A program made the translations under genes and the position numbers. A DNA stretch of 64,000 nt from JAGQPD01 sp020426865 (GTDB lineage: Bacteria > Planctomycetota > Planctomycetia > Pirellulales > Pirellulaceae), in the NCBI GenBank assembly GCA_041399065.1, contig JAWKTN010000001.1, positions 558,001 through 622,000 of the forward strand, in the 5' to 3' direction. Under the pieces are notes generated by a model. It was not told the origin of the DNA. It did not search any database and saw only the letters and a list, made by a program, of their open reading frames with translations. This document shows, in pieces, positions 52,347 through 60,598 of the stretch; the stretch's first letter is position 1, and every line of letters begins with the position of its first letter.

Positions 52347-52820
52347 GTGCAACTTCTCCACGCAATTTTAGGCGCCCTCATCTTGTTCTTTGGACGCCGT
52401 TTGTACTGGCTAGCCGTTGGAGTGTTGGGCTTTTTGATGGGCGTCCAACTTGCCGCCGAATTGCTGGCCGAGGCACAACTCGTCGTCCAACTGCTCGCGG
52501 CCGTGGCCGCGGGCATATTAGGCGCGACTCTCGCAGTTGTTTTTCAACGAGTGGCATTCGCCATCGGTGGCTTCTTGGCGGGAGCCTATTTGGCGCATGG
52601 CATCGCCATAAGCGTCGGCAGTAGTGGGCGAGTAGTAATGGAGCCTTTGGGATTTAGGATGCGGTTGGTTTTCACTGTTGGCCACGGATTTCTCCGTTGT
52701 GGTGTCACAATATTTGATCCTTGTCGCGTTGAACTCCAAAACCCTCTCAGAACCGGACGTGCGCAGCTAACGCATCCGGCTCCCGACCATCACTTGTCAC
52801 CAAAACTCAGCATTGCCTGA
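52347..52820 (+). CDS. DUF4203-like membrane protein, 5' part interrupted by a group II intron
   Basis: Residues 1 to about 92 are genuine host sequence: several hydrophobic helices with LHAILGALILFFGRRLYWL, LGFLMGVQLAAELLAE and VAFAIGGFLAGAYLAHGIA. From about 52623 the frame runs into inserted DNA and reads unrelated residues until a stop at 52820, so the annotated product is chimeric. The rest of the gene (WFGVGGAAGAVIAAFL) resumes at 54676 beyond the intron. The host is on the plus strand, opposite to the intron's own direction, so it cannot be spliced from the host mRNA. It starts 12 bases after hdeD. Confidence 0.65.
   Translation: MQLLHAILGALILFFGRRLYWLAVGVLGFLMGVQLAAELLAEAQLVVQLLAAVAAGILGATLAVVFQRVAFAIGGFLAGAYLAHGIAISVGSSGRVVMEPLGFRMRLVFTVGHGFLRCGVTIFDPCRVELQNPLRTGRAQLTHPAPDHHLSPKLSIA
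52750..52782 (-). ncRNA. Group II intron domain V
   Basis: On the minus strand the 33 bases start GAGCCGGATGCG and end CGTCCGGTTC. The two arms pair as a hairpin with the bulge pattern typical of domain V (family consensus begins GAGCCG and ends CGGTTC). It lies downstream of the reverse transcriptase as expected, separated from its last codon by only a few bases. Confidence 0.75.
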
Positions 52821-54395
52821 CGAGGCGCTCGCGCCATCGCGATTAAGTCCGTCAGCCGTTTCGGTAAAGCCAATGGGAAATGGGACATGTACGCGTCAAA
52901 CTGGTTCCACGTCTTCGAACCCTTCTGCGAACGGCGATTGAGCCAGCGTAACACCAGCACTTTCGTCGCTTGGCGGAACTTCATCAGCCAGGGCCAATTG
53001 TCATTGACCCCATAGTACTGATAGTGACCCCGCAGCTTCGCATTGAGCATCGGCCACACCTCCGACAACGGTGTCGTCAGGTGACGGGCGCAACCAGTCT
53101 TTCATGTCGCGTACTTTCCCGCGATATTTCTTCTTGGCCGTTTTCCTCTTCAGCTTGAACTTGTTCGTGAGACGACTGCGTCCGCAGTAATGCGTGAAAC
53201 CGAGGAAGGCAAACGTACCGGGGCTCCTTCGCCCAGGCGCTGGCAATCGCGCCCTGCGAAGCGGCCAAATCGCAGCAGTTGTGTCTTCTCTTCGGCTAGG
53301 CTCTAACGAGTATCTGGCCAACCGCTTTGGCAACACTTCCTGAAAGCGTCGCGCATCGGATTCCAGTTCGAACGCACAGATGAAATCATCCGCAAAGCGA
53401 ATGATGTACGCTTCGCCTCGTAGCCGTGGCTTTACATCGTGTTCAAACCATTGGTCCAAAACATAATGCAAGTACACGTTGGCTAACAAAGGTGAAAGAA
53501 CCGAACCCTGTGGCACGCCCGCAACCGTGTCTTCGCGGCGACCTTCGATCATCACACCAGCCTTCAGAAAGCGTTCGATCAGCTTCAGCAGTTGGGGATC
53601 AGCGATCCGTTGTCGCAGCAGTTCGAGTAAGCGTGTGTGAGAAACGTTATCGAAAAAGCCACGGATGTCTGCATCGGAGATCCAGCTCACTTTCCGTGTT
53701 GCGATGATTTGACCGAGTTCGCTTAACGCTTGGTGACAGGAACGACCCGGTCGGAATCCATACGAAGTATCGCAAAAGTCAACTTCGTAGATTCGCTCCA
53801 GAATCATCACGATCGCTCGTTGAACGATCTTGTCTTCCACACAAGCGATGCCCAGTGGTCTGGTCTTGCCATTACCTTTCGGAATGTCACGACGCAGGCT
53901 GGGCTGGGGTCGATAGCTACCACGATGCAATCTGGCTAAGAGATCGTGCAAGTTGTCTCGCAACGTCAACTCGTATTGATCCACCGTCTCGCCATCGACT
54001 CCAGGTGCTTTGTCTCGTTGGAGCTTGCGGAAGGCATGCCATAGCAGCTCATAGGTGAGTAGCGAGAAGAGGTTGTTGAAGCTCTCTTCTGGATGCGTTT
54101 CCGCTCTGTGGGTGATGCGATCCAGCCGAGTTAGCATCGAGCTTCCGTCGCTGAGTACGGTCGATGTCCGGTCTGTTTCGCGTGATGGCCTGACCGCCTT
54201 CCCTGCACCGGCATTACCCGGCTTCGATACACGCGATTGGTCTTCGCGTTTCAACGGTACTATTCGGTCATCCGACTTCCCAAGGTCGTTTGCACTCCTC
54301 GCTTTTTCGGCTTGTACGTGCATACTCGACTCGCCGTGATTGGCATTCACGTCGAACAAGAACCGTTGGGATCTCACTGGTTGCTTCATGGGCAT
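52790..54395 (-). pseudogene. ltrA: Group II intron reverse transcriptase/maturase, frameshifted
   Basis: The main frame (53001 to 54395) contains RT motifs QRDKAPGVDGETVDQY, RPLGIACVEDKIVQRAIV, CDTSYGFRPGRSCHQAL, GVPQGSVLSPLLANVYLHY and the catalytic AYIIRFADDFIC. The product is damaged by at least three indels: near 53298 the frame shifts (the alternative frame reads LAEEKTQLLRFGRFA), near 53220 it returns to GTFAFLGFTHYCG, and near 53088 it shifts again so that the conserved LRGHYQYYGVNDNW and LNRRSQKGSKTW are in another frame ending at 52790. A functional maturase is unlikely. The exact start is uncertain. Confidence 0.85.
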
Positions 54396-54675
54396 GTTGT
54401 GTAGCGCGATCGTGGCCTTCGACCCCGGGTCTCCGAGCACCGCTCGCCATTAGTGCGGTGTTCGATATTGCCTTCAGCAGGTCCGACTGCTTGGGCAGGT
54501 TCCAAGAAAACATGCATTTCGGGGCTCAATACCATTCACAGTCTGGGCGGCCAGCCCAGTTCGTTCGTCCTCGCTACCTTTCTGTGTACGCTTCAACGGG
54601 CCTGTTACCAAGCACGCTGCAACACTCGATACTGAGCCTCTGGCTAAGAGTTACCCAGGTGGGAGTCGCACCCAC

Positions 54676-54972
54676 TTGTCCATAAATCATTTCCAGTTCG
54701 CTCCGGACCCGCAAGTGATGTGGTTTGGCGTTGGCGGAGCCGCCGGTGCAGTGATCGCCGCGTTTCTCATGGATTGGGCGATCATTGCTTTGACCTCGCT
54801 GGCTGGCGCCGGAGCGATCGTGAACACGCTGGACGTTTCCGGCGGCGTCTCCGTGCTGATGTTCGTCATTTTGGCTGCTCTTGGGATGGCGGTCCAAGCC
54901 TGGCAGTTTCGCCCGTCCAAACACAGGATCGAACGTCAGGCCTCGCGCGCCCGCTCAACAACACCTCTTTGA
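54676..54972 (+). pseudogene. DUF4203-like membrane protein, 3' part after the group II intron
   Basis: After the intron the host gene resumes with LSINHFQFAPDPQVMWFGVG, then hydrophobic helices AGAVIAAFLMDWAIIAL and GVSVLMFVILAALGMAVQAW, ending in a basic tail. It is the second half of the protein begun at 52347. Without a native start it is probably not translated. The stop is 14 bases before the ferritin-like gene. Confidence 0.65.
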
Positions 54973-54986
54973 TTAGGAGCACAATT

Positions 54987-55403
54987 ATGGCTGACAAAGA
55001 ACAACTTATCACGGGATTGAACGACCAACTGAACCGCGAAGTAACTACGTTCCTGCGCTACATCTTACAGGCGGCCGACATCAAAGGGGCCGAGTGGAAT
55101 CCGGTTCGCGAAATGTACTTGAGCGAGGTCACCGTCGAGGTCGGCCACGCTCAGTATTTGGCGAACCAGATTGTGATGCTCGGCGGCACCCCACAACTGG
55201 AGCCCGACTTGACTCCTCCGCCGAGCGACGTACGCGAAATGCTGAAGCGCGACGCGGAGCAAGAACGGAAGGACGTAGAACACTACACGCGGCTTGCCGG
55301 ACTTGCCGAGAACGAAGGCTACGTTGCCCTCAAGCTGCAATTGGAAGAACAAGCCGCCGATGAGGATCGGCACGGACAGGAAATGATCCGCTTGTTGGGC
55401 TGA
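54987..55403 (+). CDS. Ferritin-like four-helix protein
   Basis: A 138-residue protein predicted to form a four-helix bundle. Di-iron ligands are suggested by E18 in NREVTTFLRY, by E-x2-H in TVEVGHAQY, and by E...E-x2-H in EEQAADEDRHGQEM. The length and pattern resemble bacterioferritin-like and DUF892-type proteins; iron storage or peroxide protection is inferred. AGGAG lies before the ATG. Confidence 0.8.
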   Translation: MADKEQLITGLNDQLNREVTTFLRYILQAADIKGAEWNPVREMYLSEVTVEVGHAQYLANQIVMLGGTPQLEPDLTPPPSDVREMLKRDAEQERKDVEHYTRLAGLAENEGYVALKLQLEEQAADEDRHGQEMIRLLG

Positions 55404-55545
55404 ACCGTGGATATCTGTCCTTGCCGCAGTCGCCAAGACTTCGGAACGTTCTAGTGGCCGGATGCAAGCACACGGTTTTGTCGGAACCGGACGCTGGCGC
55501 GCATGCGGCTGATCAGATCACCATAGACAACAGAGCAACGACGAG

Positions 55546-56715
55546 ATGTTCACAAAACGGTTCAAGCTGTTCAACCTGCTCGGATTTCCGATCTTCGTCG
55601 ATCTGAGTTGGTTTGTCATCGTTCTGCTGATCACCTGGTCGCTGGCCACGAACCTGTTTCCACACTTCTACGAGGGGTTGCCCGTCGCGACGTATTGGTG
55701 GATGGGGCTGGCCGGCGCAATTGGGCTCTTTGTATCGATCCTGGCCCACGAACTGGGACATGCCGTCGTAGCTCGGCGGTTCGACGTGCCGATGCGCGGC
55801 ATCACGCTGTTTATCTTCGGCGGTGTCGCGGAAATGACGAAAGAGCCGCCCAGCGCGAAGGCGGAGTTTCTCGTCGCCATCGCCGGCCCGGTCGTCAGTG
55901 TCGTGATTGCCGTCGCGTGCTACGCGGCCGGCATCTATGGAGCAGCGAGCCTGACGGCGCCCATCGCCGGCGTGCTCTGGTATCTGGGCATGATCAATGG
56001 TGTTGTCGTCGCATTCAACATGATTCCGGCCTTTCCCTTGGACGGCGGCCGCGTGCTCCGGTCAATTCTCTGGCAAGCCAAAGGCAGCCTGCGCTGGGCA
56101 ACGCGGATCACGTCCAGCATTGGTTCCGGTTTCGGCATGCTGCTGATTCTGCTGGGCGTCTTCAGCTTCATCGGCGGAAATTTTGTCGGCGGCATGTGGC
56201 AGTTCTTAATCGGGATGTTCCTCCGCGGTGCGGCCCAGATGTCTTATCAGCAAGTTCTGATCCGCCACGCGCTGGAAGGCGAGCCGGTCGAGCGATTCAT
56301 GCATGCCGACGTTATCACCGTGCCGCCATCCGCAACCGTCGATCAGCTTGTCGAAGATTACATCTATCGGCATCATCACAAAATGCTCCCCGTAACCGAC
56401 GACGGACGCCTGCTGGGTTGCGTCACAACACGGGAGGTGCAACGGGTAGCGCGCGGCGAGTGGGATCAGCGAACGGTGGGAGAGATAGTCAAGCCCTGCG
56501 CAGATGAAAACACGATCCAGCGAAATGCCGACGCCATGCAAGCGCTGTCCAACATGAGCCGCAACGGCGCATCGCGACTGATGGTCGTCGAGGATGGCCA
56601 TTTGGAAGGCATCTTGTCGCTGAAGGACCTGTTGAAGTTCATATCGCTCAAAGTCGAACTTGAAGAAGGCGGAGACATCGGCCAGCATCCGCTTGTTCGC
56701 GACGACGAGGTGTGA
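55546..56715 (+). CDS. Site-2 protease (M50) with C-terminal CBS pair
   Basis: A 389-residue intramembrane metalloprotease-like protein. Zinc site HELGH is in SILAHELGHAVVARRFD; the third ligand is in NMIPAFPLDGGRVLRSIL. Six helices are present. Two CBS domains occupy about residues 245-375 (ADVITVPPSATVDQLVEDY, GEIVKPCADENTIQRNADAM), which bind adenine nucleotides in relatives. It probably cleaves a membrane-anchored regulator, with energy or redox state sensed by CBS. Substrate unknown. Confidence 0.88.
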   Translation: MFTKRFKLFNLLGFPIFVDLSWFVIVLLITWSLATNLFPHFYEGLPVATYWWMGLAGAIGLFVSILAHELGHAVVARRFDVPMRGITLFIFGGVAEMTKEPPSAKAEFLVAIAGPVVSVVIAVACYAAGIYGAASLTAPIAGVLWYLGMINGVVVAFNMIPAFPLDGGRVLRSILWQAKGSLRWATRITSSIGSGFGMLLILLGVFSFIGGNFVGGMWQFLIGMFLRGAAQMSYQQVLIRHALEGEPVERFMHADVITVPPSATVDQLVEDYIYRHHHKMLPVTDDGRLLGCVTTREVQRVARGEWDQRTVGEIVKPCADENTIQRNADAMQALSNMSRNGASRLMVVEDGHLEGILSLKDLLKFISLKVELEEGGDIGQHPLVRDDEV

Positions 56716-56851
56716 GCATCATCGACGCACTGGCCTGTGGATTTGGAATTACACATCACAGGAACTCGACTTATTGGCATTATTTCGGCCGACACATTGG
56801 AAGAACAGGAGGACTAGCAGGACGGCGGGCCCTGGCGGCCCAGGGCTCTAA

Positions 56852-57214
56852 TCAGCGGGTTGGGGAGAAGAAAGTCAAGCGAAATCCACCGGGATCAACA
56901 ATGCAGAAGGAAGTGTCTCCCCAGGAATTGTCCCGCAGGCCGACTATGACCTCGCTGCGACCTTTGAGTTCATTCCATAACCATTGGACATCGGAAACCC
57001 GAAGCGACACGTCGCAGGAAGGATGGTGCGGTTCCGCGGCCGAATCGTGAAGCAAGTCCAACACGGCCGCGCCGGTATCGTACATTACCCCCTTGTCCCA
57101 TTGATCGATGATGGGCCATCCGATCGTCTGTTCGTAAAAGCGACGCCGCTCGTTGAAGTCCCTCACGTACAGTTTGAGCCGAAATTCTGTTACGTGAGTC
57201 GGTGATTCAGTCAA
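56852..57214 (-). CDS. VOC-superfamily (glyoxalase-like) protein
   Basis: A protein of about 120 residues with the two beta-alpha-beta-beta-beta modules of the vicinal oxygen chelate fold: EFRLKLYVRDFNERRRFYEQ, YDTGAAVLDLLHD, DVSLRVSDVQWLWNEL and DTSFCIVDPGGFRLTFF. Metal ligands are not obvious, and substrate is unknown. The chosen start is a TTG at 57214 with GAGAGGAG 7 bases upstream; the TTG at 57232 overlaps that ribosome site. Confidence 0.78.
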   Translation of the reverse strand: MTESPTHVTEFRLKLYVRDFNERRRFYEQTIGWPIIDQWDKGVMYDTGAAVLDLLHDSAAEPHHPSCDVSLRVSDVQWLWNELKGRSEVIVGLRDNSWGDTSFCIVDPGGFRLTFFSPTR

Positions 57215-57370
57215 TGTGTTGCTCCTCTCCAAAACAAATCACGACTTTCGGACTTGATGCCCGGTACCAAGGGAACCGCTGACGACGCGCATGTCGGTGA
57301 CGCACTCCCAGTCGATCGGCAGACGGCTCCAGTTGCGGTGCTCCCAGGATCACACAAGATCATTTAGAAA

Positions 57371-58222
57371 TTAGAAAATGCGATGCGCCGTCTCCAATGC
57401 ACGCCGCTTGATGGCAGCTTCTCTGGTTTTACTTATCAAGCCATAGAATCCATACGGATATTTGAGTTTGTGGCCCAAACGCAGGTCGCCTTTTCGCTCC
57501 TCCCAGTAATCCAGGTCAAGCGGATAATGTTGCAAGCGTGAGTGCTCGTCGTATTTGCCGTCGGATGGCTGAGGCCCAAGGCGGACACGACGAACATAGA
57601 TTCGGAATCCATCCGCGGCTTGTCGCGCCACACTCGGACTTCCATATTCACGTAAGTCGAAGAGGGCCTGTGCGAAGGTGAGCAGATGCCCGCTCCATCC
57701 CTGCCCGCGCCCTGTGAATCGTTTAACGCATCTATCGAATTCGTCCAAAACAAATTCGGCGAACGTTGATTCATCATCCAATGGTGGCAGCTGAACGTCC
57801 TCTGCCAGTGGCACATCACTCACACGGAAGCACGAAATCAAGCGACATAACCCGCTCACACAAGATGCGGTGATGTTTTCCGGCACGTCATGGAGGGCTT
57901 TCAAGGCGAGTGAGGGAACAATGACATTGTGGCCAGCTTCCCGGAGTCCCTCCAAATGCTCGCTAGTGCAGTCGACGACATCCCTCAATAGTCCTGGGTC
58001 GGGGTGTTCATCGGGCAAGGGCGCACAAAGCTTGGTACTTGCCCAACGCTCATCAATAATCGAGGCAATCTTCTCCGAAACGCCAGCTTTCACCGGATTC
58101 TCTCGGCAAAAATAGACGCCGGCAATGATGGCCGCGCCGCGATGCCCGTCTTCGAAATAATTGAGTTTATGTGCTCGGGTAAGGGCATTGAGACCGTAGC
58201 GTAGGTACTGGTTTTCGAGCAT
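57371..58222 (-). CDS. Hypothetical protein, helical
   Basis: A protein of about 283 residues without a recognised domain. It has YLRYGLNALTRAHKLNYFED and GHRGAAIIAGVYFCRENPV near the N-terminus, an internal PSLALKALHDVPENITASCV, and a basic C-terminus (LKYPYGFYGLISKTREAAIK). Starting at 58222 leaves 100 bases to the upstream gene; an in-frame Met at 58360 would overlap that gene. It pairs with another unknown gene (58323-58799). Confidence 0.6.
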   Translation of the reverse strand: MLENQYLRYGLNALTRAHKLNYFEDGHRGAAIIAGVYFCRENPVKAGVSEKIASIIDERWASTKLCAPLPDEHPDPGLLRDVVDCTSEHLEGLREAGHNVIVPSLALKALHDVPENITASCVSGLCRLISCFRVSDVPLAEDVQLPPLDDESTFAEFVLDEFDRCVKRFTGRGQGWSGHLLTFAQALFDLREYGSPSVARQAADGFRIYVRRVRLGPQPSDGKYDEHSRLQHYPLDLDYWEERKGDLRLGHKLKYPYGFYGLISKTREAAIKRRALETAHRIF

Positions 58223-58322
58223 TTCCCAAATCTCCGGCTCCTGTCCGGCATACGAGGGAAGAATGTAAAAAGTACAAGCGCGAATAAAGCAAGTGCCGCG
58301 CCAAACCTCCACGCTGCGGTAG

Positions 58323-58799
58323 CTAAAGCGCTTTCGTCGCAGCCTCAAGCCGATGTTCACTTAGGATGGTTGCGTGCGTCTGCGCCTGCTGTTGCTGCCG
58401 TGCGAAATTGATATGGGATAATCGTGCGTCCGCGGCGCGCGCAGCATGCAAGTTTTGCCAGAAGGCTTCCCGTTCACCAACAGCGACGCAGAGCGTTTCA
58501 AGTTCGACGAGGCGGCTAAGATCAGAATACTCCAACAGAGCGTCATTCAGTTTGAATCGGCCCGCTTTTTCAGCGAGCCAAGCCATCCCTTGCTTAACCA
58601 GGCTTTCGGAAGTGCCAACGCATTTCAGCATATGTCGCAGCAAATCTTGCTCGACTTGGAGCTCGGACGCTAACTGCCGCAGAAAGAGCCCTAACGGGCC
58701 GTGTGCGTTGCTTCGCTGACACCGCTCGGCCAATTCCGTTTCGGCGACCAGCAGGGCCAAGTGGTCGTTCAAGTAGATCTTCAGGCGGTCGTCATTCAT
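58323..58799 (-). CDS. Hypothetical helical protein, possible ferritin-like fold
   Basis: A 158-residue, almost wholly alpha-helical protein (LALLVAETELAERCQRS, LGLFLRQLASELQVEQDLL, LSRLVELETLCVAVGEREAFW). The layout of long helices with regularly spaced Glu and His is reminiscent of DUF892/ferritin-like proteins, but iron ligands are not clear. AAGGAAG precedes the ATG at 58799. It lies just before the unknown gene at 57371-58222. Confidence 0.65.
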   Translation of the reverse strand: MNDDRLKIYLNDHLALLVAETELAERCQRSNAHGPLGLFLRQLASELQVEQDLLRHMLKCVGTSESLVKQGMAWLAEKAGRFKLNDALLEYSDLSRLVELETLCVAVGEREAFWQNLHAARAADARLSHINFARQQQQAQTHATILSEHRLEAATKAL

Positions 58800-58844
58800 G
58801 GCAACTTCCTTCCGTTCATCGCAGGGCGGCGACCGTACGCTCCG

Positions 58845-60110
58845 TTAGTCGTGCGACTTCAGCTGAACGCCGCCGAAAGCAGCATTGCCGTAGCGAACGT
58901 GAACGTATTCGATCCAGCCACGATCGAGTTCCTTGGCCCAGGCGTCAGCGGGAAATGTGGGCGTGTCTTCGAGTACATCGGCAGGTACTTCCAGGACCCA
59001 AGTGTCGGATTTGGGGTCCAGAACGAACGCGGGCAGAGGAACGGGATACAGGACACCCTTCTTGCCTGAGCCTCCCGCGTGCCGAAGAGCCACGTAGGCG
59101 ACCCTCCCTCTCGGTCTTGTAATTGCGACGTCGACGATCTGGCCGAGCTCCTTCTGCTGCGCGCTCGCAACTGGTGTCTTCAAGACCGTCGACAATTGAC
59201 GCAGCAACGGCGGTTTAGACTTATCCGTCCAGTATGGCACTTCGCAGAATTCCTCAAAAGTCGACCAGTGCCCTTCGAAGTAAGCGGCGACCCGGTCCCA
59301 TTGCAGCTCGCGGTCGGTTGGGTTCATCTCAATACGTGGTAGATCATCGAATTTCTCCTTCGTCAGATCCACTCCGAACCGATGGCCACCGACAGCCCAT
59401 AGCATTTCGGGCAGCAACAGCACGGCACCCTTCTTCGCACCCTTCTCCTCGTCGTTGAAGAACGGGTCGACGGCGATGAAAGCGACTCTTCCATGCCGAA
59501 AATCTACCGTGACATCTATTATTTCGCAAATCAGATGAGCATCGCTGCTTGCCAGTTCTCGCTTGAGCCACAGACTGCCGCGGGAAATCGGTTCGACATC
59601 GGGGGTGAGATCTGTAGTATCCTCAACGATTTCAACTACCTCATCGAGCACTTCTGATACCCCTTCGACAGACTCGCGTCGCACTGGCTCCCGTTCACAC
59701 TCGATATCGTAGTAATTGGGCAGCGGTTTGATCGTCGTGGTTAGCCCTGACGTCTTCTTGTTCGCGTACTTGGGATCAACCGCGATGGGCGGCGCTGTTC
59801 CCTGTTCGGTGACCGGAGGCCCGACGACGACGCGGTACTCTCCCGCTGGCAATCCCTCACCGTCGTCGTCATTGACACGGTAGTGCCCCTCGTCATCGGT
59901 CAATGCACTCGCGTTGGCCCTCTCGTCGAGTGAACTAAATGACACTAAAACGCCAGCGACTGGCTGACCGTCTTCAAATGTCACTTTGCCCTCGACAGGA
60001 TACTTCTCCGTCGATGCCGGCTGATCTTGTCTATTACAGCCGAACAGAAAAAAGCCGGTCAGCACAGCAAGTAGATAATAGTTCGCACTTTCGATTCTCA
60101 TCGTACTCAT
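58845..60110 (-). CDS. Lipoprotein: carboxypeptidase-regulatory-like domain fused to PRC-barrel-like repeats
   Basis: A 421-residue lipoprotein. The signal ends in the lipobox FLFGC. Residues ~35-140 form the planctomycete small transthyretin-like domain (KYPVEGKVTFEDGQPVAGVL, GEYRVVVGPPVT, TTIKPLPNYYDIE). After an acidic linker, two PRC-barrel-like units follow: LICEIIDVTVDFRHGRVAFI (about residue 205) and LGQIVDVAITRPRGRVAYVAL (about residue 328). PRC barrels bind proteins or quinone-like partners. Such a fusion is unusual. The ATG at 60110 has GAGGG five bases upstream. It sits 7 bases downstream of a cupin gene. Confidence 0.75.
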   Translation of the reverse strand: MSTMRIESANYYLLAVLTGFFLFGCNRQDQPASTEKYPVEGKVTFEDGQPVAGVLVSFSSLDERANASALTDDEGHYRVNDDDGEGLPAGEYRVVVGPPVTEQGTAPPIAVDPKYANKKTSGLTTTIKPLPNYYDIECEREPVRRESVEGVSEVLDEVVEIVEDTTDLTPDVEPISRGSLWLKRELASSDAHLICEIIDVTVDFRHGRVAFIAVDPFFNDEEKGAKKGAVLLLPEMLWAVGGHRFGVDLTKEKFDDLPRIEMNPTDRELQWDRVAAYFEGHWSTFEEFCEVPYWTDKSKPPLLRQLSTVLKTPVASAQQKELGQIVDVAITRPRGRVAYVALRHAGGSGKKGVLYPVPLPAFVLDPKSDTWVLEVPADVLEDTPTFPADAWAKELDRGWIEYVHVRYGNAAFGGVQLKSHD

Positions 60111-60117
60111 GTCGCCC

Positions 60118-60459
60118 TCACTTCTCATCGCGACCGTGGAAGCGGGCCGGCGGGAAAGTGGCTTCGATGGCCGTGAAAGGTTCGTCAATACGGTAACGGT
60201 GGACAACATCTTTGGGGACCAACCAACAATCGCCTGGCTCCAGGACCACGACTTGACCGTTGATATCAAGCTGTGCGCGTCCTTCCAGGACGAAACCAAC
60301 GGTCTCGTAATCCCGCCGCACCGGTTGCGGGTCAATCCCCGGCGGCTCGGCTTCCCACAGCCGCATGGCCAGGGAAACACCTGAAACCAGGTATTTCTGT
60401 CCCATCTCTCCTTTGGGCGAGCTTTCCGCACTGACTTTCTTGACTGTTGTATCGCTCAT
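60118..60459 (-). CDS. Cupin-domain protein
   Basis: A 113-residue single-cupin protein. Sequence LAMRLWEAEPPGIDPQPVRRDYETVGFVLEG covers motif 1, where the usual G-x5-H-x-H is changed (R-R-D-Y-E-T), and VLEPGDCWLVPKDVVHRYRI is motif 2 with its conserved His. Metal binding is therefore uncertain and enzyme activity cannot be assumed. GGAGAC is before the start at 60459. Confidence 0.8.
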   Translation of the reverse strand: MSDTTVKKVSAESSPKGEMGQKYLVSGVSLAMRLWEAEPPGIDPQPVRRDYETVGFVLEGRAQLDINGQVVVLEPGDCWLVPKDVVHRYRIDEPFTAIEATFPPARFHGRDEK

Positions 60460-60598
60460 GAATTGTCTCCGTTTTGGAACATTGATCGAAGTACTGCCAC
60501 CGCAGTCATTTCGGGTGTGCCTGATCGAAGTTTCTCGATCCGGCAACAGCACGGTCACACAAAGCCAGCAATGCGAACTCCGTGCCACGCGTGCCAAA

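Larger units (their letters stand above)
52625..54671 (-). mobile_element. Group II intron, degenerate, inserted antisense in a membrane protein gene
   Basis: Read on the minus strand, the element starts at 54671 with GTGCGAC, a standard group II 5' end, carries an intron-encoded reverse transcriptase, and has a domain V hairpin at 52750-52782. The right end (54671) is well placed; the left end is estimated at 52620-52625 from where the host homology breaks, and domain VI is not obvious in the roughly 125 bases after domain V. The reverse transcriptase has several indels, so the element is probably immobile. Confidence 0.75.

Noticed and set aside
52660..52700. Hairpin CCACGGA-TTTC-TCCG...GTGG as a possible domain VI of the intron
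   Set aside because: The bulge falls on the 5' arm on the minus strand, whereas the branch-point A of domain VI should be on the 3' arm; not accepted as domain VI.
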